From contig NZ_CP080519.1 in NCBI RefSeq assembly GCF_019468465.1, positions 4,851,001 to 4,915,000 of the forward strand: a DNA stretch of 64,000 bases. Reading direction: 5' to 3'. Below the pieces are notes generated by a model. That model saw only the letters and a program-made list of their open reading frames with translations. It was not told the origin of the DNA and searched no databases. Shown piece by piece: positions 9,765 through 19,069 of this stretch (position 1 is the first letter of the stretch; every line of letters starts with the position of its first letter). This DNA comes from Amycolatopsis sp. DSM 110486 (lineage in GTDB: Bacteria > Actinomycetota > Actinomycetes > Mycobacteriales > Pseudonocardiaceae). Position numbers and translations under genes: made by a program.

Positions 9765-11314
9765 CGGACCCCCAGGGGAACTCGGCCGCCCACGAGCGGG
9801 ACGGAACGCGTCGCCATCGCGGCCAACGCGGGGTGGTGCGCGACGAACAACGCCGTGCGGCCGGGCAGCAACGCCGCGGCCCCGTCGAGCACCGCCTGCT
9901 CGGTGCGCCGGTCGAGCCGCGCGGTGGGTTCGTCGAGCAGCACGAGCCCGGTGTCGGTTCGAGCAAGGGCGCGGGCGAGGCCGACGCGTTGCCGTTGCCC
10001 CGCCGACAATCCCGCGCCCAGCTCGCCGATGCGCGTCGCGTAGCCCTCGGGCAGCTCGGCGACGACCTCGTCGAGCGCGGCAGCGCGGGCGGCGGCGGGT
10101 ACGTCGGCTCCGGAACCGAGCGCGATGTTCTCCGCGACGGTGCCGCTGAACAACGTCGGCCGCTGCGGCAGCCACGCCGTGTCGCGCAGCCAGGCCGCGT
10201 GGTCGAGGGACCGCAGGTCGACGCCATCCACGAGCACCCGGCCGGTTGTCGGCGTGACGAACCCCAGCAGCACGGCCAGCAGCGTCGACTTCCCGGAACC
10301 ACTCGGCCCGGCGATGGCGACGTGGTCACCGCGACCGATCACGAGGTCCACTTCGGACAATGCGGTTACCTCGCCGTAGCGCACGGAAACACCGTCGAAC
10401 TCGATCTCCGGCGGGCCCGCCGGCCGGGTCACCGTGCCACCGCGCCGGGCCGGCAGGGGAGTAGCCAAGGCTTCACGCATCGCCGTGAGCCCTTCGGCCG
10501 CCGCGTGGAACTTCGCGCCCGCCGCGCGCAACGGCAGGTACGCCTCGGGCGCGAGCACCAGCACGAGCATCGCCGTGTGCGCGGTGAGAGAGCCTTCGAG
10601 CAGGCGGAACCCGATGGGCACGGCGATCAGCGCGATCGACAGTGTCGCCACCAGTTCCAGGACCAGCGACGACAGGAACGCGACGCGCAGCGTGCCCAGC
10701 GTCGCGTCGGCGTGGGCGTCGGCCATCGCGCGCACGTGCTGGGCTTGCGCGCGGGCGCGGCCGAACAGCTTCAACGTCGGCAGGCCACGCACGGCGTCGA
10801 GGAAGTGCCCGCCCAGCCGGGTGAGCAGCGCCCACTGCCGTTCCGTGCGCGCCTTCGCACGAGCCCCGACCAGCGCCGCGAACACCGGGATCAACGGCAG
10901 CGTGGCCACCACGATCAGCGCCGACGTTAGGTCCGTCGTGACCAGCCGCACCACCACGGCAACCGGCACGAGCACCGACGCGACGAGCGCCGGAAGGTAG
11001 CCGGTGAGGTACGCCGTGGTCGCGTCGACGCCCTTCGTGACCTGCGTGGTGACCACGCCGGCGTCGGCCGTCGACCCGAGCAGCCGCCGGCGAAGCCCGG
11101 CCTGGGCGTCGGCCGCGAACCGGCCGGTGACCACGCTTTGCCCCAGCGTGAGCAGCACCCGCGCGCCCACGGCGACAAGGAGCGTGACGCCCAGGCCGCC
11201 GCCGGTGAGCAGCGTCGCGAGGCCTTCTGCCTGCAACAGGATCACGCCGGCGGTCAGCGCGCCGAGGACTCCGAGCAGGACCAGGTACCGGCGCGAGCCG
11301 GGCAGTGACGGCAT
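9761..11314 (-). CDS. cydD: Cytochrome bd assembly ABC exporter subunit CydD
   Basis: 517 residues: a transmembrane exporter domain followed by an ABC ATPase with GPSGSGKST, LSAGQRQRVGLARALA and LVLLDEPTARLD. It pairs with CydC. The signature reads LSAGQ rather than LSGGQ, which is common in CydD. The start at 11314 has AGGGGGAAG upstream; 11 bases separate it from cydB. Some actinobacteria fuse cydD and cydC into one gene; here they are separate but overlapping. Confidence 0.92.
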   Translation of the reverse strand: MPSLPGSRRYLVLLGVLGALTAGVILLQAEGLATLLTGGGLGVTLLVAVGARVLLTLGQSVVTGRFAADAQAGLRRRLLGSTADAGVVTTQVTKGVDATTAYLTGYLPALVASVLVPVAVVVRLVTTDLTSALIVVATLPLIPVFAALVGARAKARTERQWALLTRLGGHFLDAVRGLPTLKLFGRARAQAQHVRAMADAHADATLGTLRVAFLSSLVLELVATLSIALIAVPIGFRLLEGSLTAHTAMLVLVLAPEAYLPLRAAGAKFHAAAEGLTAMREALATPLPARRGGTVTRPAGPPEIEFDGVSVRYGEVTALSEVDLVIGRGDHVAIAGPSGSGKSTLLAVLLGFVTPTTGRVLVDGVDLRSLDHAAWLRDTAWLPQRPTLFSGTVAENIALGSGADVPAAARAAALDEVVAELPEGYATRIGELGAGLSAGQRQRVGLARALARTDTGLVLLDEPTARLDRRTEQAVLDGAAALLPGRTALFVAHHPALAAMATRSVPLVGGRVPLGVR

Positions 11315-11325
11315 TTCTTCCCCCT

Positions 11326-12321
11326 CTAGAAGTGCAGCAACGACTGCCGGTCGACCGGCCCGCGGTTCGCCCGCCAGGTCAGCAACTGCACGACCACCAG
11401 CACCACGAGCACGGGCACCGCGAACCACGCGAGCAGCCCCGCTGTCTCGGGTGCGGTGAAGGCGTCGGAAACGGTCAGCGCGTACCCAGGGTCCGAAGTG
11501 GACACCAGAATCGTCGGGAACCGCAGTGCGCCCACCACCAACGCCGGGGTCGCCGACAGCAGCATCGCCGCGGGCAGCGCGAGCCGGTACCGCTTGGACC
11601 GCAGTCCGAACAGGACGGTCCCGAACGCGGCGAACGCCACTGCTGTCACCGCGATCGCGGCCCACGAGATCCCCGACACCGCCAGCGCGCCCCACGCCGT
11701 GGCCACCACCAGGAAGGTGCCGACCGGCGTGGCGAACGTCTTCGCGAACCGCGCCGCCCGGCCGGCGAGCTCCGCCGGGCCGCGCACGGTGAGGAACACC
11801 GCGGCCTGCAGCCCGAACAGCGCCACGAACCCGAGCCCCCACAGCACGGCGTACGGGTCGAAGAGCGCGAGCACGTCGTCGACCGGGTTGCCCTGGGCGT
11901 CGACCGGCAGGCCGAGCACGAGGTTGCCCAGGAACAGGCCCCACGCCAGCGTGGTCACGAGCGCGCCCGCCGTGATGCCGAACGACCACGGCCCGCGGCG
12001 CGCGTCGGGCCGGCGGCTGCGCAGCTGAACCGACGCGGTGAATGTGACGAGCCCCAGCAGCAGCGCCACCACCAGCACGTACGCGCCGGCGAACACCCGG
12101 CCCTCCAGGTGCGGGAACACGCCGAACAGCACCCCGACGGCGGCGATCAGCCACACTTCGTTGGCCAGGAAGAACGGCCCGAGCGCACCCAGCGCCCGCC
12201 GTTGCTTCGCCTCGTCGCGGCCGAGGCCGGGCAGCAGGAAGCCCACGCCGTAGTCGTAGCCGGCCAGTGCGAAATACCCGCCGAGCAGCAGCCCGAGCAC
12301 ACCCCACCAGATGGTCGTCAT
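11326..12321 (-). CDS. cydB: Cytochrome bd oxidase subunit II
   Basis: 331 residues with about eight or nine hydrophobic helices. The N-terminus WWGVLGLLLGGYFALAGYDYGVGFLLP (given here as WWGVLG and GYDYGVG) is the CydB signature, and GPFFLANEVWLIAAVGV follows. It is the structural partner of CydA in the plasma-membrane quinol oxidase, used at low oxygen. The start lies two bases after the cydA stop, which is tight coupling. Confidence 0.93.
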   Translation of the reverse strand: MTTIWWGVLGLLLGGYFALAGYDYGVGFLLPGLGRDEAKQRRALGALGPFFLANEVWLIAAVGVLFGVFPHLEGRVFAGAYVLVVALLLGLVTFTASVQLRSRRPDARRGPWSFGITAGALVTTLAWGLFLGNLVLGLPVDAQGNPVDDVLALFDPYAVLWGLGFVALFGLQAAVFLTVRGPAELAGRAARFAKTFATPVGTFLVVATAWGALAVSGISWAAIAVTAVAFAAFGTVLFGLRSKRYRLALPAAMLLSATPALVVGALRFPTILVSTSDPGYALTVSDAFTAPETAGLLAWFAVPVLVVLVVVQLLTWRANRGPVDRQSLLHF

Positions 12322-12323
12322 CG

Positions 12324-13490
12324 TCAGACTCCGCTCAGTACGGGGAGTTCGGGCTCCGCGGGCGCCTCTTCCGGCTCCGGCCCACGCCGCGCGATCCGCG
12401 ACAGCAGCACCCAGTCGGCCACGGCGAGCGCCGCGAACAGCACGCCGAACGCGATGAAGGAGAACAGGACCTGGCCGCCGGGCACGTCGGCGACCGCGTC
12501 GGCCGTGCGCAGCTTCCCCCAGATCAGCCACGGCTGGCGGCCGATCTCCCGCACGAGCCAGCCGCAGATCGCGGCCACGAACGGCAGCGCGATCGCCGGG
12601 ACCATCAGGTAATGCAGGAACCGGGCGCACATCAGCCAATTGCGGATCAGCAGGATCGTGCCGGCCAGCGAGCACAGCAGCGCAACGAACCCGATCCCGA
12701 TCATCGCCGCCAGTGGCACCCCGACGGCACTCTCGCCGAGCTTGTCCGGCTGGTACTTCGCGAGCTCGCCGAACTGCACGAAGCCCTGGTTGATCGTGAC
12801 GATGCTGCCGATCAGCGCCGTGACCACGCCGAACCGCATCGAGCGGGTGAAGAAGTCGACCTCCGCGGTGCGCTTGAGGAAGTGGTACGCGCTCACGCCG
12901 GTCACGAAGAAGCCGCCGGTCATCAACGCGCCGCCGATGACGTGCGGCAGCGACGCCACGAGCGCGGGGTTGGTGAGCAGCGCGCCGAAGTCGTCGAGGT
13001 GCAGCACCCCGCCCTGCAAGTGGCTGCCGACCGGGTTCTGCAGGAACGAGTTGGCGACCATGATGAACAGCGCCGACGCGTACGCGGTGAGCGTGACCAG
13101 CCAGATCAGCGCCAGGTGCAGCCACTTGTTCAGCCGGCCCCAGCCGAAGATCCACAGCCCCAGGAATGTGGACTCGAGGAAGAACGCCACCAGCGTCTCG
13201 ATCGCGAGCGGCGCGCCGAATACGTCGCCGGCGAATGTGGAAAGCCCGGTCCAGGTGAGCCCGAACTGGAATTCCATCACGATTCCGGTCGCGATGCCCA
13301 GCGCGTAATTGATCACATACAGCCGGCCCCAGAACCGGGTCATGCGGAGCAGCTGCGGAGTGCCGCTGATCGTCGCGCGTGTCTGCATGACCGCTGTCAC
13401 GGTCACCAAGCCCAGCGTGAGCAGCACGAACAGGAAGTGGAACGACGTCGTGGTCGCGAACTGGAGTCTTGCTATGGGTAGGGGGTCCAT
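12324..13490 (-). CDS. cydA: Cytochrome bd oxidase subunit I, with nearly absent Q-loop
   Basis: 388 residues, against about 450-520 for ordinary CydA. Haem ligands are present: His18 (TTTSFHFLF), His183 (PHVIGGALMTGG) and Met263 (AAMIGIGF). The proton-path glutamates (IETLVAFFLEST) and GRQPW (317-321) are also kept. The quinol-site start KYQPDKLGE (245-253) runs almost directly into the Met263 helix. In E. coli 207 residues separate the last His and the Met ligand; here only 80 do, so the periplasmic Q-loop of about 127 residues is gone. The subunit still looks functional. First gene of cydABDC, transcribed away from padR. Confidence 0.92.
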   Translation of the reverse strand: MDPLPIARLQFATTTSFHFLFVLLTLGLVTVTAVMQTRATISGTPQLLRMTRFWGRLYVINYALGIATGIVMEFQFGLTWTGLSTFAGDVFGAPLAIETLVAFFLESTFLGLWIFGWGRLNKWLHLALIWLVTLTAYASALFIMVANSFLQNPVGSHLQGGVLHLDDFGALLTNPALVASLPHVIGGALMTGGFFVTGVSAYHFLKRTAEVDFFTRSMRFGVVTALIGSIVTINQGFVQFGELAKYQPDKLGESAVGVPLAAMIGIGFVALLCSLAGTILLIRNWLMCARFLHYLMVPAIALPFVAAICGWLVREIGRQPWLIWGKLRTADAVADVPGGQVLFSFIAFGVLFAALAVADWVLLSRIARRGPEPEEAPAEPELPVLSGV

Positions 13491-13514
13491 GCCGAGCGAG
13501 TGTATAGGTAGCGC

Positions 13515-13557
13515 AGCTACATGTAGCTGAGAAATCTATGAGATCCGGGTCATCTCA
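13515..13557. promoter_or_regulatory. Two inverted repeats in the cydA/padR divergent promoter region
   Basis: agctacatgtagct (13515-13528) is a perfect 14-base palindrome. TGAGAT (13539-13544) and ATCTCA (13552-13557) form a second inverted repeat with 7 bases between. Both lie in the 140-base gap between the divergent cydA and padR genes. PadR proteins bind short inverted repeats, and oxygen or redox regulators could also act here. No Rex-type TTGTGA/TCACAA site was seen. Confidence 0.45.
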
Positions 13558-13630
13558 GGGTTTTACCCGGGTCCCCGGCGTGGAACGGGGGATTACGCTT
13601 CCGGGGACGACATGAGTAGACTGCCCACCT

Positions 13631-13954
13631 ATGAAGGCGGACACGTTGCGCGGGCACCTCGACGCGTTGCTGCTGGCTGTGCTCGACGGCCGGAAGCTGC
13701 ACGGTTACGCGATCATCGAGGCGCTCTCGCTGCGGAGTGACGGCGCGCTCGACCTGCCGACCGGGACCGTGTACCCGGCGCTGCGCAGGCTGGAGCGGGC
13801 CGGCTACCTGGCCAGTGAGTGGGACGTGGTGTCGGGGCGCAAGCGCCGCACCTACCGGCTCACCCGCTCCGGGCAGCAGGCGCTCGCCGCCGAGCGGGCC
13901 GAGTGGCGGGAGTTCACCACGGTGATCGGCGGCGTCCTGCGGGCGGAGGCATGA
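13631..13954 (+). CDS. PadR-family transcriptional regulator
   Basis: 107 residues. A winged helix with LHGYAIIEAL, LPTGTVYPALRRLERAGYL and RRTYRLTRSGQQAL, which is the PadR DNA-binding domain. The short length fits PadR subfamily 2 proteins, which usually repress the next gene or themselves. It overlaps the following gene by four bases (ATGA). That gene encodes a PadR-associated HAAS-type membrane protein, a pairing seen often. It also diverges from cydA, so cyd control is possible but not shown. Confidence 0.9.
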   Translation: MKADTLRGHLDALLLAVLDGRKLHGYAIIEALSLRSDGALDLPTGTVYPALRRLERAGYLASEWDVVSGRKRRTYRLTRSGQQALAAERAEWREFTTVIGGVLRAEA

Positions 13955-14646
13955 CGGCGGGGGAGGTCCGCGTGAACGCGATCGAGGGGTACTTGAGCGA
14001 TCTCGACCGGCGGCTCGTCGGCTGCCGATCGACGAAGGACGACCTGCTCTCCGAAGCGCGCGACGGCCTGCACGACGCGGCCGACGCGTACCGCGAAGGC
14101 GGCTGGCCGGCCGAGGAAGCCGAGCGCCGCGCGGTGGCCGACTTCGGCGGCGTCGCGGTGGTCGCCGACGACTACCAGGCGGAGCTGTCCATGCACAGCG
14201 GCGTGCGCACGCTGTGGAAGCTCGTGCTCGGCGTGCCCGCGATGCAGCTTTCCTGGGACTTCGCCCGGATCCTCACCTTCGGCGACTGGACGCGCCTGTC
14301 GACCCCGACGCCCGAGTGGTACCGCGTGGCCACGCACTTCTCCCACGGCGCGGTGTTCGTGGTCCCCGCCGTGGGGCTCATCGCGCTGGTCTGCGCACGC
14401 TGGCTGAGCCGTCGCATCGACGGCGTCCGCCTGGCGCGCACGTGCGGGTACTTCATCGCCGGCGCCGTCGGCGTGAACCTCGCTTCGGTGCTCACTCTCG
14501 TGGTGGCGACGGGGTTCGTGGACGTCTCGCGGCTGTTCCTGTCCGTTCCGTGTGTGTTGCTGATGGTGGCGTATGTACTGCTGTCGGTGCGTCTGGTCGT
14601 GCTCGCGCGACGTTCCTGGGGCCGGTGTGCCACGATCGTGGCGTGA
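13951..14646 (+). CDS. HAAS/permease-prefix-domain membrane protein
   Basis: 231 residues. The N-terminal 70 residues (VNAIEGYLSDLDRRL, DLLSEARDGLHDAADAY, AEERAVADFGG-like helix) form the cytosolic alpha-helical prefix domain found beside PadR regulators. Four hydrophobic segments follow (about 110-225). Such proteins are thought to be membrane partners of PadR systems; their biochemical function is unknown. It is co-translated with padR and overlaps the next gene by four bases. Confidence 0.75.
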   Translation: MTAGEVRVNAIEGYLSDLDRRLVGCRSTKDDLLSEARDGLHDAADAYREGGWPAEEAERRAVADFGGVAVVADDYQAELSMHSGVRTLWKLVLGVPAMQLSWDFARILTFGDWTRLSTPTPEWYRVATHFSHGAVFVVPAVGLIALVCARWLSRRIDGVRLARTCGYFIAGAVGVNLASVLTLVVATGFVDVSRLFLSVPCVLLMVAYVLLSVRLVVLARRSWGRCATIVA

Positions 14647-14957
14647 CGACCGCGCTGATCTACCTCGTAGTCATGCTGCTGGTGGCCGCCGTGGTGTTCC
14701 TGCTCGCCGCCGTGGTGTTCGGCCGGGGCGAGGAGCTGGCCCCGCTGCCGCCGGGCAGCTCGCCCACGCGCCTGCCCGCCGAGGACATCACCGGCGAGGA
14801 CGTGCGTCACGTGCGTTACCAGCTCGTGCTGCGCGGGTACAAGATGTCCGAAGTGGACTGGGTGATGCGCCGGCTCGGAGTGGAGCTCGACGAGCTGCGC
14901 GTCCGCGTCGCGGAGCTCGAAGCGGCCCAGCCGGAGCCGAGGCCCGCGGGTGAGTAG
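14643..14957 (+). CDS. Small membrane protein with DivIVA-like domain (Rv1209-like)
   Basis: 104 residues: one N-terminal membrane helix (about 5-27), then DVRHVRYQLVLRGYKMSEVDWVMRRL, which resembles the DivIVA-domain helix (RGYxxxEVDxxLDRL), and a short coiled-coil tail. It fits Rv1209 by position and type. GTG start inside the previous stop. A role at the pole or division site is guessed from the DivIVA-like segment only. Confidence 0.7.
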   Translation: MTTALIYLVVMLLVAAVVFLLAAVVFGRGEELAPLPPGSSPTRLPAEDITGEDVRHVRYQLVLRGYKMSEVDWVMRRLGVELDELRVRVAELEAAQPEPRPAGE

Positions 14958-15408
14958 TGACCTGATCCTGTCCGTCGAGGTCGAGGCACCGGCGGGCACG
15001 ACGTGGCTGGCGCTCACCGACTGGCCGCGCCAGAGCGAGTGGGTGCTCGGCACCACCGTGCGCGTGCTCGAGGGCAACGGGCGCAGCGTCGGCTCGAAGA
15101 TCGCGGCCACCACGGGGATCGGCGGCGTCGGGTTCACCGACACCATGGAGGTCACGGCGTGGGAGCCGCCGCTTCGGGTGACCATGCGCCACCTGGGCAG
15201 CCTTGTGCGCGGCACGGCGGCGTTCCAGGTCGTGGCCAACGGGCCGACCCGCTCAACGTTCGTCTGGGCCGAGCACCTCGACCTGCCGTTCGGGCTGATC
15301 GGGCGCCTCGGCTGGCCCGTGGTGCGCCCGGCGTTCTCGCTCGGGGTGCACCAGTCGATGAAGCGGTTCGCGAAGTTCGTGCAGGATTATTCGGTCGGTG
15401 AGCAGTGA
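14950..15408 (+). CDS. SRPBCC-family protein (polyketide cyclase/dehydrase-like)
   Basis: 152 residues in the START-like helix-grip fold: LSVEVEAPAGTTWLALTDWPRQSEWV at the start, GSKIAATTGIGGVGFTDTMEV in the middle and a long C-terminal helix (SLGVHQSMKRFAKFVQDY). Such proteins bind a hydrophobic ligand; the ligand is unknown. GTG start, overlapping the previous gene by eight bases and the next by four. Confidence 0.8.
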   Translation: MSSDLILSVEVEAPAGTTWLALTDWPRQSEWVLGTTVRVLEGNGRSVGSKIAATTGIGGVGFTDTMEVTAWEPPLRVTMRHLGSLVRGTAAFQVVANGPTRSTFVWAEHLDLPFGLIGRLGWPVVRPAFSLGVHQSMKRFAKFVQDYSVGEQ

Positions 15409-15974
15409 TCGAGCTGCTGGGCCAGGACGGCGTCAAGCGCTGCTCCTGGGGGAACTCGACGCCGGACTACACCGCCTACCACGACGAGGAGTGGGGCAAG
15501 CCGCTGCACGGCGAGGCCGCGCTGTACGAGCGGCTGTCGCTCGAGTCGTTCCAGTCGGGGCTGTCGTGGATCACGATCCTGCGCAAACGGGAGAACTTCC
15601 GCAAAGCGTTCCGCAAGTTCCAGCCGGCGAAGGTCGCGCGTTTCGGCGACGCCGACATCGAGCGGCTGATGGCCGACGCCGGAATCGTGCGCAACCGCGC
15701 GAAGATCCTGGCGGCCGTCAACAACGCGCGCGCGATCGCTGATCTGGACGTGCCGCTCGACGAGCTGCTGTGGTCGTTCGCCCCGGCGAAGCACAAGCGG
15801 CCGCGGACGATGGCCGACGTGCCGGCCGTGACCGACGAGTCGAAGGCGATGGCGAAGGAGCTGAAGAAGCGCGGCTTCGCATTCCTCGGCCCGACCACTT
15901 GTTACGCGCTGATGCAGGCGACCGGCATGGTCGACGACCACGTCGCGGGCTGCTTCCGGGCGAACCGCTCGTGA
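15405..15974 (+). CDS. tag: DNA-3-methyladenine glycosylase I
   Basis: 189 residues. The N-terminal RCSWG plus YHDEEWG and the C-terminal DDHVAGCF supply the Cys/His zinc-snap ligands of Tag. The base pocket is seen in FQSGLSWITILRKRENFR. It removes 3-methyladenine from alkylated DNA as the first step of base excision repair. It corresponds to tagA (Rv1210) in the mycobacterial order. Last gene of the operon that starts at padR; GTG start overlapping the SRPBCC stop. Confidence 0.92.
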   Translation: MIELLGQDGVKRCSWGNSTPDYTAYHDEEWGKPLHGEAALYERLSLESFQSGLSWITILRKRENFRKAFRKFQPAKVARFGDADIERLMADAGIVRNRAKILAAVNNARAIADLDVPLDELLWSFAPAKHKRPRTMADVPAVTDESKAMAKELKKRGFAFLGPTTCYALMQATGMVDDHVAGCFRANRS

Positions 15975-16007
15975 GTGTTTCCGTCCGGCCGGAACCGGAC
16001 GGAACAC
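15975..16007. terminator. Hairpin between convergent tag and enoyl-CoA hydratase genes
   Basis: gtgtttccgtccgg pairs with ccggacggaacac across a short loop (one bulge). It begins right after the tag stop and ends 7 bases before the stop of the opposing gene, so it can serve both. No T-run is present, as is common in high-GC actinobacteria. Confidence 0.65.
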
Positions 16008-16013
16008 TGACGG

Positions 16014-16808
16014 CTACTTGCCCTGGAAGTTCGGCTTGCGCTTGCCGACGAAGGCTTCCACGGCCTCGGTGTGGTCGGCGGTGGCGCCGAGCGCGGTCTG
16101 GGCTTCGTCTTCGGCCGCGAGCGCTTCGTCCAGAGAGGACTGCGCGGAGACGGCGAGCACGTGCTTGATCTTCGAGTACGCCACCGTCGGGCCGGCGGCA
16201 AGCTTCGCGGCCACGGCCTGGGCGCGCGCGGCGAGCTCCTCGTCGGGCACAACCTCGCCGACCAGGCCGATGCGCTGCGCCTCGGCGGAGTCGACGGTGC
16301 GGGCCAGCAGCATCAGCTCGGCGGCGCGGCCGAGGCCGATGAGCCGCTGCAGTGTCCACGACGCGCCGGAGTCCGGGCCGAGCCCGACGTTCGCGAAGGC
16401 CATCAGGAACGACGACGACTCGGCGGCGATCCGCAGGTCGCTCGCGTAGGCGAAGGCGGCACCCGCGCCGGCGGCCGTGCCGTTGACCGCGGCGATCACC
16501 GGCTTCGGCATGTCCACGATGGCCTTGACGATCGGGTTGTAGTGGTCGCTCACCGTGTGCAGCGGGGCCGGGTCTCCCGCCTGCAGCAGCCCGACGTGTT
16601 CCTTCAGGTCCTGTCCCGCGCAGAACGCCTTGCCCGCGCCGGTGAGCACGATCGCGCGCACGTCCGCGTCGTCGGCCGCGGCGCGCAGCTCCGCGAGCAG
16701 CCGTTCCTTGAGCTCGACGGTCAGCGAGTTGTACGCCTCCGGCCGGTTCAGGGTCAGGGTGCGCACGCCGTCGGCGTCGGCGGTCAGGAGGACGTCGGGT
16801 GTGGTCAC
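16014..16808 (-). CDS. Enoyl-CoA hydratase/isomerase family protein
   Basis: 264 residues with the crotonase fold: LTLNRPEAYNSL, GAGKAFCAGQDLKEH (first oxyanion-hole segment), IAAVNGTAAGAGAAFAYASDLRIAA (second oxyanion-hole Gly) and FANVGLGPDSGASWTLQRLIG. Asp in PDSG replaces the second catalytic Glu of classical hydratases, as in PaaG/PaaB-like and isomerase-type members. That points towards isomerase or ring-cleavage-type chemistry on aromatic or unsaturated acyl-CoA. The specific substrate is not clear. It is inserted in the otherwise mycobacterial gene order. Confidence 0.87.
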   Translation of the reverse strand: MTTPDVLLTADADGVRTLTLNRPEAYNSLTVELKERLLAELRAAADDADVRAIVLTGAGKAFCAGQDLKEHVGLLQAGDPAPLHTVSDHYNPIVKAIVDMPKPVIAAVNGTAAGAGAAFAYASDLRIAAESSSFLMAFANVGLGPDSGASWTLQRLIGLGRAAELMLLARTVDSAEAQRIGLVGEVVPDEELAARAQAVAAKLAAGPTVAYSKIKHVLAVSAQSSLDEALAAEDEAQTALGATADHTEAVEAFVGKRKPNFQGK

Positions 16809-17007
16809 TGTGGTGCTCCTCTTGGCGTAATCGTGGGTCCTCCGCCGAGTCTTTCAGCCCCGCGTGGCGCATACCAGCACCGATACGGCGGCAAATGATC
16901 GGTCCGCGTTCGCGCCCGGCCGCTGATGAGGGACAATGGGGGTCAAGACCCGGCTGGCATGGGAGTGCGCGACCCGGGCGCGCCGGTTGAGACGGAGGGA
17001 GCACGCT

Positions 17008-17175
17008 ATGGCGGCCATGAAGCCCCGGACCGGAGATGGTCCCCTCGAAGTGACCAAGGAGGGGCGGGGCCTCGTGATGCGAGTGCCATTGGAAGGTGGC
17101 GGCCGTCTCGTCGTCGAGCTCTCCGCGGAAGAAGCGAAGGACCTCGGCGCAGCACTTCAGGAGGTCACCGGCTGA
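17008..17175 (+). CDS. Small conserved actinobacterial protein, DUF3117
   Basis: 55 residues: MAAMKPRTGDGPLEVTKEGR then LVMRVPLEGGGRLVVELS and a short C-terminal helix (EEAKDLGAALQEVTG). This matches the DUF3117 family (Rv1211), found throughout Actinobacteria with unknown function. A strong Shine-Dalgarno GGAGGGAG lies 7 bases upstream and sets the start. It stands alone with its own terminator. The fold is probably a small beta-sheet plus helix. Confidence 0.9.
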   Translation: MAAMKPRTGDGPLEVTKEGRGLVMRVPLEGGGRLVVELSAEEAKDLGAALQEVTG

Positions 17176-17205
17176 TTCCGGCTCCCCTCCCCATCCACTC
17201 ACCGA

Positions 17206-17233
17206 ACCCCGGTCTCCTCATGGAGGCCGGGGT
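17206..17233 (+). terminator. Hairpin after DUF3117 gene
   Basis: accccggtctcc and ggaggccggggt form a stem of about 12 pairs with one mismatch around a 4-base loop. It lies 30 bases after the DUF3117 stop and 33 bases before pepA. No T-run. Confidence 0.65.
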
Positions 17234-17265
17234 CGTGGTTCATCTGCGCCCGAAGGTTGCTCACT

Positions 17266-18690
<1,425 letters not shown>

Positions 18691-18716
18691 CCCCCCCGCC
18701 CCACGCTTCGCCCGCA

Positions 18717-18767
18717 CCCCAATGCGGCGTTGGCTGCGCTCACCGCACCCAACGCCACATATTGGGG
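18717..18767. repeat. Long imperfect hairpin element A
   Basis: The left arm ccccaatgcggcgttggctg pairs with the right arm running to caacgccacatattgggg at 18767. The stem is 22-24 bases with a 2-base bulge and two mismatches around a loop of about five bases. It has the form of a mobile palindromic (REP/MITE-like) element, and may also terminate pepA transcription. From memory, similar CCCCAAT-GGCGTTGG palindromes recur in Amycolatopsis intergenic regions; this needs a search. Confidence 0.6.
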
Positions 18768-18912
18768 CGCTTTGACGACTCCACCCACCGCCACCCGCCC
18801 AACCAACTCACGACTCGCCCAAGCCGCGTCCACCCTCGCAACCGCCGCCCACCCACGCGACGAAACCCTGCACCCAGCCCCTCCCCGGCACCCCGATCCG
18901 AAGCCTTCTTGC

Positions 18913-18968
18913 GGCCGGCGAGCCGTTGTCAAGGCACGCTTTCCCGCCTTGACAACGGCTCACCGGCC
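18913..18968. repeat. Long near-perfect hairpin element B
   Basis: Arms at 18913-18935 and 18946-18968 are reverse complements at 22 of 23 bases (core gagccgttgtcaaggc / gccttgacaacggctc) with a 10-base loop. It is too far from pepA to be a simple terminator and is unrelated in sequence to hairpin A. Confidence 0.6.
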
Positions 18969-19069
18969 GTCAACACAATCCAGCTTCGGGGTGCACGCCC
19001 AACGCAACACGCCCTGCGAGGACCGAGAACCCAGAACCGAAAACCCCACAACCCCCAACAAAGAACGAA

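Larger units (their letters stand above)
18691..19069. other. Intergenic region with two long hairpin elements
   Basis: 379 bases between pepA and the LysR gene with no credible gene. It is C-rich on the plus strand (CCACCC, CAACCC runs) and has two long inverted repeats, listed separately. Confidence 0.7.

Noticed and set aside
18691..19069. CRISPR array considered for the repetitive C-rich tract
   Set aside because: No regularly spaced identical repeats; only two unrelated hairpins and short CCACCC/CAACCC runs.
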